Positions 35,349 through 46,924 of a stretch of DNA of 64,000 nt are shown here, piece after piece. This DNA is from Xanthostigma xanthostigma (lineage: Eukaryota; Arthropoda; Insecta; Raphidioptera; Raphidiidae), in assembly GCA_963575645.1 (NCBI GenBank), contig OY754470.1, forward strand, positions 45,167,201 to 45,231,200. The letters run 5' to 3'. The position numbers and the translations under genes were made by a program. Every line of letters starts with the position of its first letter. Within the stretch, counting starts at the first letter, position 1. Under the pieces are notes generated by a model that saw nothing but the letters and a program-made list of their open reading frames with translations, was not told where the DNA came from and searched no databases.

Positions 35349-36370
35349 ATTAAAATGAAATTTGAATGTTAGGGAATGAAGCAACAACAATAACAGGGAT
35401 ACATGAGAGATGGAAGACACGTATATTAGGATTGGGGACATGGATTAGCCTCGGGCCATTCTCGGTGGGTATTAGACAAACATGATGGCCAGAAAGAAGG
35501 ACAGCCGGGATGGGTTGGGTTAGACACAATAGGAGACACACCATTTCTAACCCGTTTTAGGAAGTACCTTCCAGTTGACCTTGCAGAACACCCATTTAAA
35601 ATATTCAAGCGCCGCCACTGGTCGGTAATGATCGTAAGAAATAAAATACTCTGTGTCTCATTATATATTGCTCTATTATTAATTCTTGGATGCTTACTGG
35701 GGATGCTATAAAAAGCGAAACGTCTAATTGTAAACTATGGACGCTTTCTACAGTATAATATTTTACTAGAATAAAATAATATATTATGTTAATATTCCAG
35801 ACTTTATTACTTGCTACATAATCGTAATCACACAGTAGAAGTTGTGGATTTTTATAAGGCACAATAGACACCACAAAAAAATCTTTTTTCCTATTTGGGT
35901 TATTAGACTTCTGATTAAAAATTATATGTTTCTACAGGACTTATAGCATTTATGATCACATGAAGAAGTTGGTTCTTTTTAAAATTTTTTTTTCAATCTT
36001 GACAACTCAAAATTTAAAATATGTGAAACGAAATTATTTAAGGTGGGCTATAGCAGTTTTGCTGAAACCCATATATTTTATTCTATATAGCTGTAAATAG
36101 TATATTATTAAGTAAATAAAGACTTCTTCTTCTTCTTTCTGATTCTGAAAATGTAGATGACGTTACTTCTGTATCAACTATTATGAAAAATAGTGGAATT
36201 TTAGAAACATACTGAAAGAAGACGATAATAATAAAAGCCGGGATCCTGCGCTATCAAACAAAACAACAAAAAGAAATAAATGTAGGGCACCATTCACTAT
36301 AAAAACCTAGGGCATCAAAAAGTTAAGTCCGGCGCTGTATAGGGGGCCAAATTTTTATAAACAAGCAACT
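35349..36370. other. Unassigned, with a GC-richer 250 bp
   Basis: 35390-35620 is GC-richer and open in two minus frames (NPTHPGCPSFWPSCL in one), which could be a broken transposon ORF, but I recognise no domain. Confidence 0.35.
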
Positions 36371-36663
36371 AGATCTAATCTTTAATTAACGTCTGATTAG
36401 AACTCTTCAATAAAAAGAATTATCGACCAATTTTCAGACAAATATATTAATAAAAAATCAATATTTGATAATTAAAACCTTATAGAGCGAATTTTTTTCA
36501 AAAACCTATTATAAACTATTAATTAATTTTTATATTTTTTAGATCAGTTCTGAAGAAGGTCCAAATCCCGACCGAAAGGTTAATGTATTCATTTTATATT
36601 TTTTGTTAATAATATATTTGTCTGAAAAATTAGTCAATAATTTTTTTTATTAAAGAGATCTAA
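36371..36663 (+). mobile_element. Non-autonomous Penelope-like remnant with decayed hammerhead
   Basis: Same plan as 54161-54524: an outer end tttaattaacgtctgattag, inverted arms (attatcgaccaattttcaga facing tctgaaaaattagtcaataa) and a hammerhead-like core at 36545-36584. The core has ctgaaga, a stem II ggtc/gacc, then gaaaggtt where active relatives have gaaacgtt. The flanks agatctaa are repeated at 36371 and 36656, a possible 8-bp duplication. Confidence 0.7.
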
Positions 36664-36709
36664 AGTTAAAAATTTTAAAAATAAAAAAAATTATTATGTG
36701 GGGTCCAGT

Positions 36710-37200
36710 ACGATAACACTATGCACCCAAATTTTGAAATTTTTTTTTTAAGTCATAGAAAACGCTAAATTTTGACGTTCAAAAAAAAAAAACTTTGCGG
36801 ATTATTCACAAATTTCCTCAAAAATACGTGAAAAAAATTTCACTGTCATTTTTTGAATCTAACCAATCAAAAATCACAAATACACGTCATAGCAACTGGT
36901 GTAGAATTATTGTATAACTATCTCACTTTGTATGCAGCTTTCGATTGTGTTATGGAAGCAGGGTCGTATTTAGATTCGCATACCCGTTTATCGTTCACCC
37001 CGGAATTGTTTTTTTAAAAACTCTACATTTGCCCCTTCCCGTTTCACTGCGAGACAATTCGCATACCCCTTTATCGTTCACCCCAGAATTACAATTCGCA
37101 TACCCGTTTATCGTTCACCCCGGAATTGTTTTTTTAAAAACTCCACATTTGCCCCTTCCCGTTTCACTGCGAGACAATTCGCATACCCCTTTATCAAAAA
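36710..37200 (+). repeat. Dispersed repeat with an internal 120-bp tandem duplication
   Basis: The first part matches 15425-15720. From 36974 a 120-bp unit (attcgcatacccgtttatcg, aaaaactctacatttgcccc, cgtttcactgcgagacaatt) repeats at 37094, with an internal half repeat of attcgcataccc. The 106-codon frame reads this duplication (FAYPFIVHPG twice) and is not a gene. Confidence 0.8.
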
Positions 37201-38184
37201 AAGCGGTGGTTTTCAATCTTCATGAAAATGTGAGTTTTAAATTTAAAATTCGTTTTATAAATTAAAATTTCCAAATACGACACTGCCCTGAACGTTCAAT
37301 TGTATTTCATTCCAACCAATTGATATTTCTATCTTTGTTTATCATAGGTACAGGTATATATAACTTTCTCTTTTCTTATCACTATATAAGACAAGATAGC
37401 GATCGCTATAGTAAATAATATACTTACTATACCATATTTAATTTTTTTAAATTAATTTATAAAAATTAATTTTCCGCACTTAAAACGACCAATAACGCTG
37501 TTATATGTTATATAAAACAATAATTGTGAATTTCCAGTGGATATTTTGCATAGCAAGTTATCGTACTCTTACCATTATGTGTATAAGAAATGTAGTATGT
37601 ATCTCAAACGTAACTATATGTTAAAACTCATTGGTACTCGTTTTTAACATATCACTCGTAGTTACGTTCTAGATAATATATAAACTACTATTATTGGATA
37701 CATTATGCAATAGTCTGTTCGGTCGTGTAAGTAAATGTGAATAACTAAAAAGTTGGGTAGGTTTGTAAGTTGGCTGTGGAACAATTCTTAAGTTTTTCGC
37801 GATGTAAACTTGAGTTTTTATTTTATCTTTTTATTCTATTCCCCGTGGGTACACTATCGAAGTGGAATAGTGTAAATAAAGAAATTTGTACATTATTAGA
37901 TTTAATTTTCTCAATTAAGCAGTTTATCTCAAACTTCATCTCGCATCCAGACGTATGTATTCCCAATGGGAAAAACTATTGTTGAAATGAAATTACATAT
38001 TATGTTAAGCCGGGTTTAGATAAACTTAAAATTTACCAACAAATGTTTTTCAGCTTTGCATAAATATACATTTAAAGTTGTTATGCGATTCTATTCTACA
38101 CAGTAATTAGCCAATAATGTGTTCATTATTATTGCAGGAAGCGATTTTTCATGACAAGTCTCTCAAACCGTCTGCTCGTGTGGT
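37201..38184. other. Unassigned, about 1 kb
   Basis: No gene recognised; the 71-codon plus frame at 37770-37985 has no known domain. Confidence 0.4.
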
Positions 38185-38960
38185 GTATTCTATTTTTCTT
38201 CATCCCTCGTTCGAGAGTACGCTTATAAAATACATTAATTAATTAATTACATAAAAAACACAGATAAATTCCAAGCAAGCAGCTTGAGATTATACCTAAA
38301 AACACGAATGCCAGCTGTTCGCGACTATTGGCAGTCTCATATAAGCGGTGTACATGATAACTATTTTTCTTCATACCTCGAACGAAAGTACATACTTTCG
38401 GCATCAAATTGTAAGCAGAAAGTCTAACATTTACGCATTGGTGGGCTTGCACACACTGATGCGGGAAGTTACTGCCGCCCGAACGTACGTAGTTCGGGCG
38501 GCAGTAACGAAAAATAATCTATCAACTGTTAAGATGTCTTTTCGATAGCGACACTATTGCATTTTAGCTAAGTCGCGAACAGCTGCCATTCGCGTGTTTA
38601 CGTATAACCTCAAAGCTGCTTGTTTGTAATTTATCTGTGTTTTTATGTAATAAATAAATAATTAATTAATAATTTATTTTATAAGCGTACTTACGACCGG
38701 GTATGAAGAAAATAGTATACACCACGAGGGCCGAAAGTTTGATTTGCACTGCGCGTCATGATGCCCTCGGCTTCGCCTCGGGAATTATGGCGCGCAGTGC
38801 AAGAATATCAAAGTTTTGGCCCTCGTGGTGTAATATACTATTTCTTTATAACCGGTCGAAAGTACGTATACTTCCCGGCATCACCAACGCATAAATGTCA
38901 GACTTTCTGCCTTAAAATTGATGCCGGAAGTAGGTAGTTTCGACCGGCTATAAATAAAAA
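38185..38960 (+). repeat. Dispersed repeat family E, copy 2 with hairpin
   Basis: Matches 33005-33490; 38190-38345 is an inverted partial copy of the same family. A long hairpin at about 38715-38842 pairs caccacgagggccgaaagtt with a complementary right arm, with an inner stem gcactgcgcg/cgcgcagtgc. A second short palindrome, gccgcccgaacgtacg with ttcgggcggc, sits near 38475. Confidence 0.78.
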
Positions 38961-39337
38961 ATATTCATTTTTTCATGCCTCAGGCTACCCCTAACCCCTT
39001 AATCTACAATCTCTTTACAACAATGTTGAAGTTTCATGTCTGTACGGATAATATACTTTGAAATTTATGGGATTATTACATTAGTGCAGTGTTTTTATGA
39101 TTAAGTATTATTAGTCGTTTTATTGGCGTTATTGTTTCGTATGTCAGTTCGATTGTTTGACTTTTTAATCTGCACTTAGATCGATGTAGGTAATTCAATT
39201 TCATTTCTCCGTTCGCTTCGCTGAAGCGAAATGGCAGTAAATATAACCTACACTATAAAAAAGTGTACGTATAATCATATAAATTATATATAAAAATTGT
39301 TTTCACTGACTGCATAGTACACATATATTTATAACCC
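38961..39337. other. Unassigned
   Basis: Nothing recognised except a small palindrome ttcgcttcgctgaagcgaa near 39213. Confidence 0.4.
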
Positions 39338-39611
39338 TCTATATTGCTAGCAAAGATCAGGAGAAAGACTTAAACACTACGGTGCAGACATATATATACG
39401 CCTGTCTCACTTATTATACTCTGATGTTCTCATGCGCATGTCCGCGTCAGTTGCAGCCCCACTAAGAGATCTTGGCCCCACTACAGATGCGACACTTGCG
39501 CACAACGGGTCAAGTAAAAAGAAAGAGCTAGAAAACAATCATTTGCTGTTTCACTTCATGGGTCACGCTTTCACTTACGGCTACTAGCAATATAGAAGTT
39601 ATTAAATATAT
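39338..39611 (+). repeat. Dispersed repeat (actagcaatatagaag), copy 2
   Basis: Matches 31395-31640 and is broken at its right end by the Penelope-like insertion. Confidence 0.7.
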
Positions 39612-39710
39612 GATAGTACATTGTTTAAGTAAATAAAATTGTCGACCAATTTTTCTCAGACCATACGATATATTGACAAAAATAATAAAAATACAAATCA
39701 ATATAACACA

Positions 39711-39750
39711 AGATGACGTTTCGATCCGGATTTGGATCTTCTTCAGAAAT
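39711..39750 (-). ncRNA. Hammerhead ribozyme core in Penelope-like terminal repeat
   Basis: On the minus strand: ctgaaga, one extra a, stem II gatcc/ggatc, then gaaacgtc. This has the conserved CUGANGA and GAAA boxes, a GUC cleavage triplet and the ACGU mini stem III. Stem I pairing is weak here, so activity is doubtful. Confidence 0.65.
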
Positions 39751-39931
39751 ATCTAAAAAAATATAAAAAATAATTAATATTAAGTTATTTATTAACTAAT
39801 CGATTGTATGCAAAATTGAAAGTTTGAAAGATTCAAAAATAATGAAAAATTAATAACAAACAAAATTTATAAACCGTAGTCATAGATATCAAAGTACCCA
39901 TAAAGAAAAAATTATTTGAAAAAACAAAAAA

Positions 39932-40321
39932 TTATTTCAAAATAATATCATAAATATTACTTAAATTTTCCGTATCTAATTGAGCATTAAGAGAGTTTTT
40001 ATTAGATTTTATATAGAACATTTCCGAAATACTTCTTTTAAAATAATTACTTTCATTATCTAAAATTTTAACACTATCCCAATTAATTTTATGGTCGTAA
40101 TCAATTTTATGTTTAGTTACGACATTATGTTTATCAGGGAGTAGTTTATAATTGTTTTGATGCTCTTTAACACGTGTTTTCAGCGCTCTTTTTGTTTGCC
40201 CAATATAATTCATATTACAATCTTCACAACTAATTTTGTAAACAACATTATGTTTTTGTAATTTGTTTAGTTTATCCTTTCCCTTTTTAATAATTTTGTC
40301 TAGTTTGTTATTTACATTATA
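39932..40321 (-). pseudogene. GIY-YIG endonuclease domain of Penelope-like element (partial ORF)
   Basis: The minus frame is open from about 40321 to the stop at 39932, about 130 codons with no internal stop. It encodes a lysine-rich lead (KKGKDKLNKLQ), then HNVVYKISCEDCNMNYIGQT, KRALKTRVKEH and, further on, HNVVTKHKIDYDHKINWDSV and EMFYIKSNKNSLNAQLDTEN. The paired cysteines before NYIGQT, the YIG motif, the arginine-lysine helix and the H..H spacing are those of the C-terminal endonuclease of Penelope-like elements, which nicks target DNA. There is no ATG at the open frame's start; the first in-frame ATG (40213) falls just before YIGQ. It is a 5'-truncated copy: the domain looks intact but lacks the reverse transcriptase it normally follows. 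Confidence 0.88.
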
Positions 40322-40392
40322 TTATTTATATTATTTTATTTACTTGAAGAGTTCTATTCAGACGTTAATCAAAGATTTGGATAGTACATTGT

Positions 40393-41432
40393 ATTATTAA
40401 ATCGGAAAGTTGGCGCAAGTTTTATCAGACGAGCGATTACACGAGTTGCAATTTTCAAAAATGAATAAATTTTGATTTTTTTACCATAAAAGATGCATTC
40501 TTAATTAATCAACATTTTTTAAAGAGCGTTTTCGCACAAACTTGCATAAAAACGTTTTTTGTACACCCTTCTATAAATTAAATGCTTTTAGTGGCTGTGT
40601 GACGGTGGTGGAATAACGCATTTGACACGAGTGCTGTAAAGTAAAAAAAAAATTAATGCGATCTAACGAATTTCGTTATAACCATAATATCACAGCTCGT
40701 AACATAATAATCATCATTACGCTCTAGACACATAAAATACTATTTTGCGCAGATCTACAAAACCCGCTCAAAGCTGCTTCATACATTTTGCTGTGTTGAT
40801 GTACGATAACTCCATTTAAACACACGGAAAAAGCGTGTTTAATGTTTAAATACACAGTTTTACTTAATGAGCCTGGATACTTGACTCAGGCGCTAACGAT
40901 CTCACTTGTCGAGCGTGTATAATCTGCAAGCTCACTCGGCTTAGTGTTTGTATTTTCGTTGCAGTGTAAAAAGACAACATACCTTGAGGTATTTTTCTGT
41001 TGAGAGCAAGTGTTGCAAACGACGAATTGAATGACAGTCATTTACTAACGAGTCAATTAAGCGATGATGTTCCCTTGGGAAAACATTTAAAAGTACTTTA
41101 AAACTAGGAAGAAAAGTGAAGTTGAACTATTTTTAAAACGCTATACTGTTTCAAAAAAGCTGTATTTTTATACAAACAAAATAAAGAGCGGTCGAGCGTG
41201 AATCTACGTCATGCGTCGAGAGTTCCGTACACATATTTCAGTGCCAGGGCCATATTTAAGTGTGGGCCGACCGGGCCCAAGGGTTCCCTAAGATTCCAGA
41301 CCTTGAAAATATGCACAATTGAATGAAGAAATAAATCATTTTAAATAATGAAAAAATATGTTTGATAAATTTTATTAAACATAAGTATGAAGACAATTTG
41401 AAAATTTTTTTATGACTATTTGAATTATAATA
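40393..41432. other. Unassigned, about 1 kb
   Basis: Nothing recognised. Confidence 0.4.
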
Positions 41433-41433
41433 T

Positions 41434-41900
41434 ACTAGCGGTTCCGCCCGGTTTCACGCGGGTGCAAAATAATAAATGGGGGGGAGGTACATGAGTGCGC
41501 ACGTTCATCTTAGTTTACAAAGATGAATGTTGTGTCAAAATCATGTTGATCGGATGTACAGTTCAAAAGTTTTTGTCGGATGGACAAATTTTGAGTTACA
41601 TTTTGCAACATTTTTCATTGATGCTCCGCTCTTATTGGTCGTAGCGTGATATTATATAGCCTATAGCCTTCGTCGATAAATGGGCTATCCAATAAAAAAA
41701 AATCAATTCGAACCAGTAGTTCCTGAGATTTTCTGAGACTTTTGTACTGTCGGAGCTTGTACTATTTTTGCTGGTAGCTTCCAAGCACAAACAGCCAGCC
41801 AGTGAATGCTAAGTGAAAGAGCAGAATATAAGGGAATATGTAGGCGTTGTGTTATAACATTAAAAATGAAAATGTCGATTTTATAACCCGGAAATTTCCG
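41434..41900 (+). repeat. Dispersed repeat 'actagcggttccgcccggtt'
   Basis: Order: gtttcacgcgggtg, tgatgctccgctcttattgg, tcgtagcgtgatattatata, aaatgggctatccaat and accagtagttcctgagattt. I know this arrangement as very widespread in lepidopteran non-coding DNA; its class is unclear to me. Confidence 0.6.
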
Positions 41901-42135
41901 TGCATTAAATGCATATAGTGTTGTGCAAAATAAAATTCTATAAGGTTGATACTAAAAATTCTTGTCCTCTTACTTTATAGTATTTTTTTAAATTATATAC
42001 ACAAAAAAATAAATAAAAAATGTGAAAATCTGATGACTTGTGGGCCAAACCTAAAACTTCCCGATATGTGTTAAATACCTTACAAATATTTATACTGTTG
42101 TGTTTATAATACATTTCAAAGATTGTTATTAAGAG

Positions 42136-42821
42136 ATAGTGTTACGCATTGTTACCCCATAATTCTACGCCTATGGAATTTCTAGAAAACTCCATAAAGT
42201 GCTCGAAGGTCAACGAACAAACAATAAAGGCAGGTAACGGACTTCCGACCGTTAGAGGCGCGCACGCATGCAACAAAGAATGCAGGTAGTCAGCAGTGGG
42301 ATATAGGAGAATCGGACGCGTGGTGAGGGAAGGGAATGGCTTCTCGAACGTTCTGGAACATAGCCCAACATCTATAAAAGGCGGCCAGAGAAAGGGCGTC
42401 AGGTCAGTTGAGTTCAGTCAGTTACAGCGTGTTGACAGCGAGTGGACGTACAGCTAACTGTTTTACATAAATTGTGCGTGTTCTGGCATTACAATATAAA
42501 TTCTGTTACAGTATTGAGAAAATAAATATAACTCTAGTGAGTGCGGTAGTAAATAAATAACTTATAGTGTGTTTGAATAGACAATTGCGCTGATAAACTC
42601 TGTGTTGTGTTTTAGTGTGAATTGAATATTTCTTTGTACATAATTCTTTATTCTTTGTTACTTAGTCTTACGTTGTATAAATTTGAACATTAGTTTTATT
42701 TCTGTTAAAGTTACCTATACGTTTCTTTGTGTGTGTGTTTTTACTGTTTGTTAAACAGTTAATATCTTAAATAAAATAAATACTTTCCGCCACAGACTAT
42801 ATAGCAGTTTTGTTACAATAG
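42136..42821 (+). mobile_element. Solo LTR (678 bp) with ATAG target duplication
   Basis: The interval 42140-42817 starts TGTTACG and ends GTTACA (TG...CA, TGT/ACA inverted tips), with ATAG directly outside both ends (42136-42139, 42818-42821). A 4-bp duplication fits Ty3/gypsy-type integration. Inside, in order: U3 with heat-shock-type GAA/TTC arrays, a TATA box tataaaag at 42373, a TCAGT initiator whose A is 33 bp downstream (42406), a long R/U5 region and two overlapping AATAAA signals at 42770-42780. No internal retrotransposon sequence (primer-binding site, gag, pol) follows, so the body was probably lost by LTR-LTR recombination. Confidence 0.82.
42341..42408 (+). promoter_or_regulatory. 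Heat-shock element plus core promoter inside the solo LTR
   Basis: 42341-42358 reads ttctcgaacgttctggaa: four alternating TTC/GAA units with exact 2-bp spacing, the optimal binding site for trimeric heat-shock factor. It ends 14 bp before tataaaag (42373-42380); the initiator gtcagtt lies 31-33 bp further on. A second looser cluster (ggaatttctagaaa, 42175; ctcgaagg, 42202) lies upstream. The layout is that of an arthropod heat-shock promoter. Confidence 0.8.
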
Positions 42822-44256
42822 TTAAGAAGAAAATGTTTTTTGCATGAAGTCTGTAACCAGCTTCGTATGCATGCCGTGTTTTGAGACGGACCGTTTTCTG
42901 GCGCACGCGAGATGACGCTGTTATCACTACCTGGGAAAACTTCGGTTTTTTCGCCTATTTTCGCTATAGTTCCCAAAGTTGTTTAACTTCACAGACACTA
43001 CACTCATGTACGCCATGAACGTGGGTGCGTTACACAGTAGCTGACGCCATATTGGTTCATGCGACAGATATCGGTCCACCGCTACGCTCGAGCTGGATCT
43101 TCTAGTTACAGACTTTCATGGTTTTTTGATAGGCTTTTATATTTAAGTTAATTTAAGTTTCTGGTCACCGTAGATACAAGTGGATTAGAAAGATATGCGA
43201 TAAAAACGCGAAAAAATGTGTTTTTTCTTTGAATAACTTTGATAGTAGGTAGAAGATTAGGGCTGAAATTCCGAAGGTTAACATTGTTTGAAAATAGATT
43301 TTTCTTAAATCCCTTTATTACCGGCGAACCTTTTTTTGTTTTTGATTATTTAGGGACCAAAAATTAATTAAAAACAATGTGTATCTCTACTTAACTGCGA
43401 AATTAACCCGCACGAAATAACCCTGCGATGTTTCGCTGCAAAAAAAAATTCCATAAAAGCGTAAAAGTGTGCAAATTTGAGGGAAAATTTATATAAGTAT
43501 GATCTACAATCAGTCAAAATTGCATCTTAGTGCAATGCCTGAACTTGTTAAAAAACTTTAAAAAGAAGTTAAAAAACTGTGTTTCATCAGTTTTTTGCTT
43601 GTATCTCCAGAACAGTTAAACCTAGCTATAATTTTCTATTGATAACATTGTTATAGATTCGTGAAAAAGTCTTTAAAAATAATTATCCACCTATTGTCAT
43701 CAATTAATAAAAAATAATTATTAAAGTAGAGAAGTTGTAAATATCCACATCTAAGAAAATTTTTAAAAACACCCAACATTTAAAAATTATTTGAGTTATT
43801 CAATTTTTTACTCATTTTTAAAAAATCGGGTCAAAACTATCTCCTTTTCTTCCTCTAACTTTAGAATTAGTAGAAACCGGATTCTGGCCTACTAATTCCA
43901 ACAGCGTATTAAAATTTTAAGATGTCTTACATCAGCTTTCGGTTTATTCAGGGGCTTACGATATTCTATTATAAATTGTCGTGATAACTTCTGTAAGAGT
44001 TGATCCATGAAACAATATTCGAAAGAGCTCGTTGTCGTCCTGTAGCAATCTGTAATACCGATATTCCTATTGTTGTATCGTTTATTCCGGGTTTCCATGT
44101 ATTTATTTCTCAGGTTTTATATCAAACTTATTGATTTTAGATGTGAAATATACACAATACAATGTACTATAACACATTGTATAGTTTCCCGATCAAATTC
44201 ACACACTTCTGCAATGACTCAGTGGCGTACACAACGGAAATAAAATTTAAGTTATT
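42822..44256. other. Unassigned, about 1.4 kb
   Basis: No coding sequence follows the heat-shock-like promoter. A 68-codon minus frame (43892-44098) has no known domain. Confidence 0.45.
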
Positions 44257-44630
44257 AATATGCTTTATTAAAAGTAAGTGCAATTTGCATCCGGACGGCG
44301 GTCAGTTAGACACGGTAATTCCTGTACCGGACATATTGTTTAGATTGTCCATGGTTTTCCTCAATAATTCGAGATAAATATCAAGATGGTTCCTTATTCA
44401 AGGCCATGGCCGATAAGCTGTCAAACTCGTATGCTCAAAATTTGCCTACCTTATCTAATGACCTAAAATCCCTTCATTCGCCCGTTCCTATTAATTAAGT
44501 GGAAGTTTAAAAAATGTAGAAAATAACGAGAAGTGTGATAGATGGAAAATAGTAATGGTGCGAATGGCATCCGTTACGACATAAAGTCTAGAAAAGGATG
44601 TTAAACACACTATTATTATTATATTAATAT
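44257..44630 (+). mobile_element. SINE-family copy with alternative 5' end, copy 4
   Basis: Starts tatgctttattaaaagtaag and gcaatttgcatccggac as at 11191, then continues ggtaattcctgtaccgg, gatggttccttattcaaggc and a tail near gttaaacacactattatta. Confidence 0.65.
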
Positions 44631-44714
44631 AAAACATCTAAATAAAGTACATATTTATTGTAAGTCAAAGAAATTTAATACAAAAATAATATTAATTCAA
44701 ATATTCTTCTAGAG

Positions 44715-44901
44715 CAGCGTTTCCCAAACTTTTCAAATGACGGAACACTTCACTTGGTAACACCTTGATTATTTTATACTATAAGGTAAAGGTCTTTAAA
44801 ATGTTACAACATAGCGCAGCATTTCAAATCATTCGAGATTTTCATAATTTTTCACGTATCACTTTTTGGCTTGTCCACGGAACATAGTTTGGGAAACCCC
44901 G
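44715..44901. mobile_element. Probable small hAT element
   Basis: Starts cagcgtttcccaaacttt and ends agtttgggaaaccccg. The flanks ttctagag and gtgtagaa agree at only five of eight positions, so the duplication is eroded. Confidence 0.6.
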
Positions 44902-45534
44902 GTGTAGAAAATAAAAACACATTTTTTTAGTTTTTTAGACTGAAAAGAACTAATAAAAAAATTAAAATGTGCTTGTTTGAATAAATCAATTCTTTATTAA
45001 ATTAGATTATACGTCTTATCATCTTATTATGCGTAGATATGTGATACTAATATAATAATTGAGTGATAAATTTTTTTCATTGTGTTGATAACGAACAGAG
45101 ATCTTCAAGAGGAAGTTTGCTCTCTTATGGGACTCTGTAATAATACTTCTCTCGTAGCTCAAATGCAGTAAAAAGATTTAAACAAAATTAGATTGCTGAA
45201 TGTCTACTTTAATATTTGATAAAGCACAAAACCTTATTCCCCGAGATTATTTCCGACACCAGTTTGTTTTCATTTGCGTTTAATGTAACTTACGAGATAA
45301 TTTTCTTTATTGCATAAGTAATAATGTATAACTTATTAGAGGAAATTGCCTTTTTAGTGTATTTTTAACATGTTCAGAGAGTAGCTGACAAAAATGGACA
45401 ACAATTTAACACCTTATTTTGTATATGTCAAATTGCTCAATAAATTGTCTTTACTTTTCTCAGTGATCTGACATACTCTCGGATTCGTATCTCTGAATCA
45501 GTTAACAAGACACGAAAAAGTAATTTATGCATTA
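44902..45534. other. Unassigned
   Basis: Nothing recognised. Confidence 0.4.
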
Positions 45535-45948
45535 TACTAGCCGCAACCCGCGGCTCCGCTGGGAGACACGACAGTCACAACAGTACGGCTGCACCGTATT
45601 TCAGTGCCAGTTTAAAATATTTTAGATTTTTTTTTGGTTAGAAACCTCCTTTAGGCTATAGGATAGTTTTTTTTTTAATATTTGTGTACAAAAAACTGTT
45701 TTGGTAACATGCAACGACATCTGATAAAATTTCATCAAAGCTATTAGTTCAGAAGCAAATAATAAAACTGTTTAGTACCAAGTAGCGCAATCTGTTACAA
45801 TTCGCTCAAAGCTATCAGTTCAGAAGCAAATCTGGTAGAGTTTGCTCAAAGCTATTAATTCAGACGCCGGGCCGCAAACGAAATACATTTTGCAGAATTA
45901 TATCTATCGTACCCGGGTGAAACCGGGACAGACCGCTAGTAAATAAAT
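45535..45948. repeat. Dispersed repeat 'actagccgcaacccgcgg...ccgctagt'
   Basis: Begins atactagccgcaacccgcgg and ends gtacccgggtgaaaccggga, then cagaccgctagtaaa; actagc.g stands at both ends in opposite orientation. The middle holds three tcaaagctat...ttcagaagc units that reappear at 68-205. Similar ends occur at 41434, 48000 and 58491. Confidence 0.6.
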
Positions 45949-46924
45949 ATAATCCTATAAACAATGTCCTAAAATTGTGAAGTCTCAATTAAAATATTAT
46001 CAGACACGTGTCACATGTCTCAGAAATGAGCAAAACAGACAGTCATTAAATACTACTCACGTTTGCATAATATTCTCTCTCCTTAATTCGTACAAAAATA
46101 AGAACACTTTCATTGTTTTAGTCCTACGGCATCGGAATGTGGACCGTATTTTTTTGTTTTACAACCTACCGCTCATGAAAATTAATGTCAAAATGTTAAA
46201 ATGAGATATGGATTGTACTTTTTCTGTTAAAAAATAAATGGGAACCTATAGAATTCTGATATTAAAAATGTAGAAAATATTAAGTTCGTTGAAAACGTAA
46301 TGCAAAAAAAAAGATAAAATCTCTGCCTAAAGGTAATCCGTCGACTTAGCTTGCGAACTTAGCAGATTACGAGGCTCTCGACATTCTACCAGGGGCGCCA
46401 TGAAACATTTACACTATTATTTTGATATTATTCATCATATATTATATTAATACGCTAAGGTTTAAGATGTTTGCCTCCCTTTTTAGAAAAAACCACACAA
46501 TTTCTCCACATAAATTATATATCATTTTACAGATAATTGCTTGCTCTACTGACATCGACAACTAAAAAATTTATTATTGCTATTGTTTTTGTAAATTAAT
46601 TAAATTAATTAAACTCTGAGCAACGTCTGCTATCTGACGGCGTAACGTTAACACTTCGATCTGTCATCTCCTTCATATTGTAAATACTGCATACTGCCAT
46701 CTGACGGGCAACGCTGAACAACGCTTTTGCTACTTGCGCCTCTATATGACAATTTTAGTAAAATATTTCTTTTACAACAAAAAGAAGAACGTTATAAGCA
46801 GTGTGCAAAATTAGAAACGAATTGAATACCTGCAATCATATTTAAAAAATAATTTTGTAAAATGATAATTATTATACTTATTTAGTGCGAATAATTCGCA
46901 CAGGTCACGCTAGTATACTTAATT
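45949..46924. other. Unassigned, about 1 kb
   Basis: 46618-46760 has two copies of a 'tgccatctgacgg / gctatctgacggcg' word; otherwise nothing recognised. Confidence 0.4.

Larger units (their letters stand above)
39612..40392 (-). mobile_element. Penelope-like element, 5'-truncated, with 13-bp TSD
   Basis: Identical gatagtacattgt at 39612-39624 and 40380-40392 bounds an insert of 755 bp. Read on the minus strand it starts caaatctttgattaacgtct, carries the GIY-YIG endonuclease frame and ends in a terminal-repeat region with a hammerhead core. The reverse transcriptase is absent. It landed in another dispersed repeat, whose other copy (31640) is uninterrupted at this point. Confidence 0.88.

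Noticed and set aside
36945-37265. 106-codon frame with two FAYPFIVHPGIVFLKT repeats
   Set aside because: The repeat is the direct translation of a 120-bp tandem duplication in a dispersed repeat; the related copy at 15.4 kb is not open.
42140-42480. Promoter of a host Hsp70-like gene
   Set aside because: No heat-shock protein coding sequence on either strand downstream, and LTR-type TG...CA ends with ATAG duplications explain the segment better. Not fully excluded.
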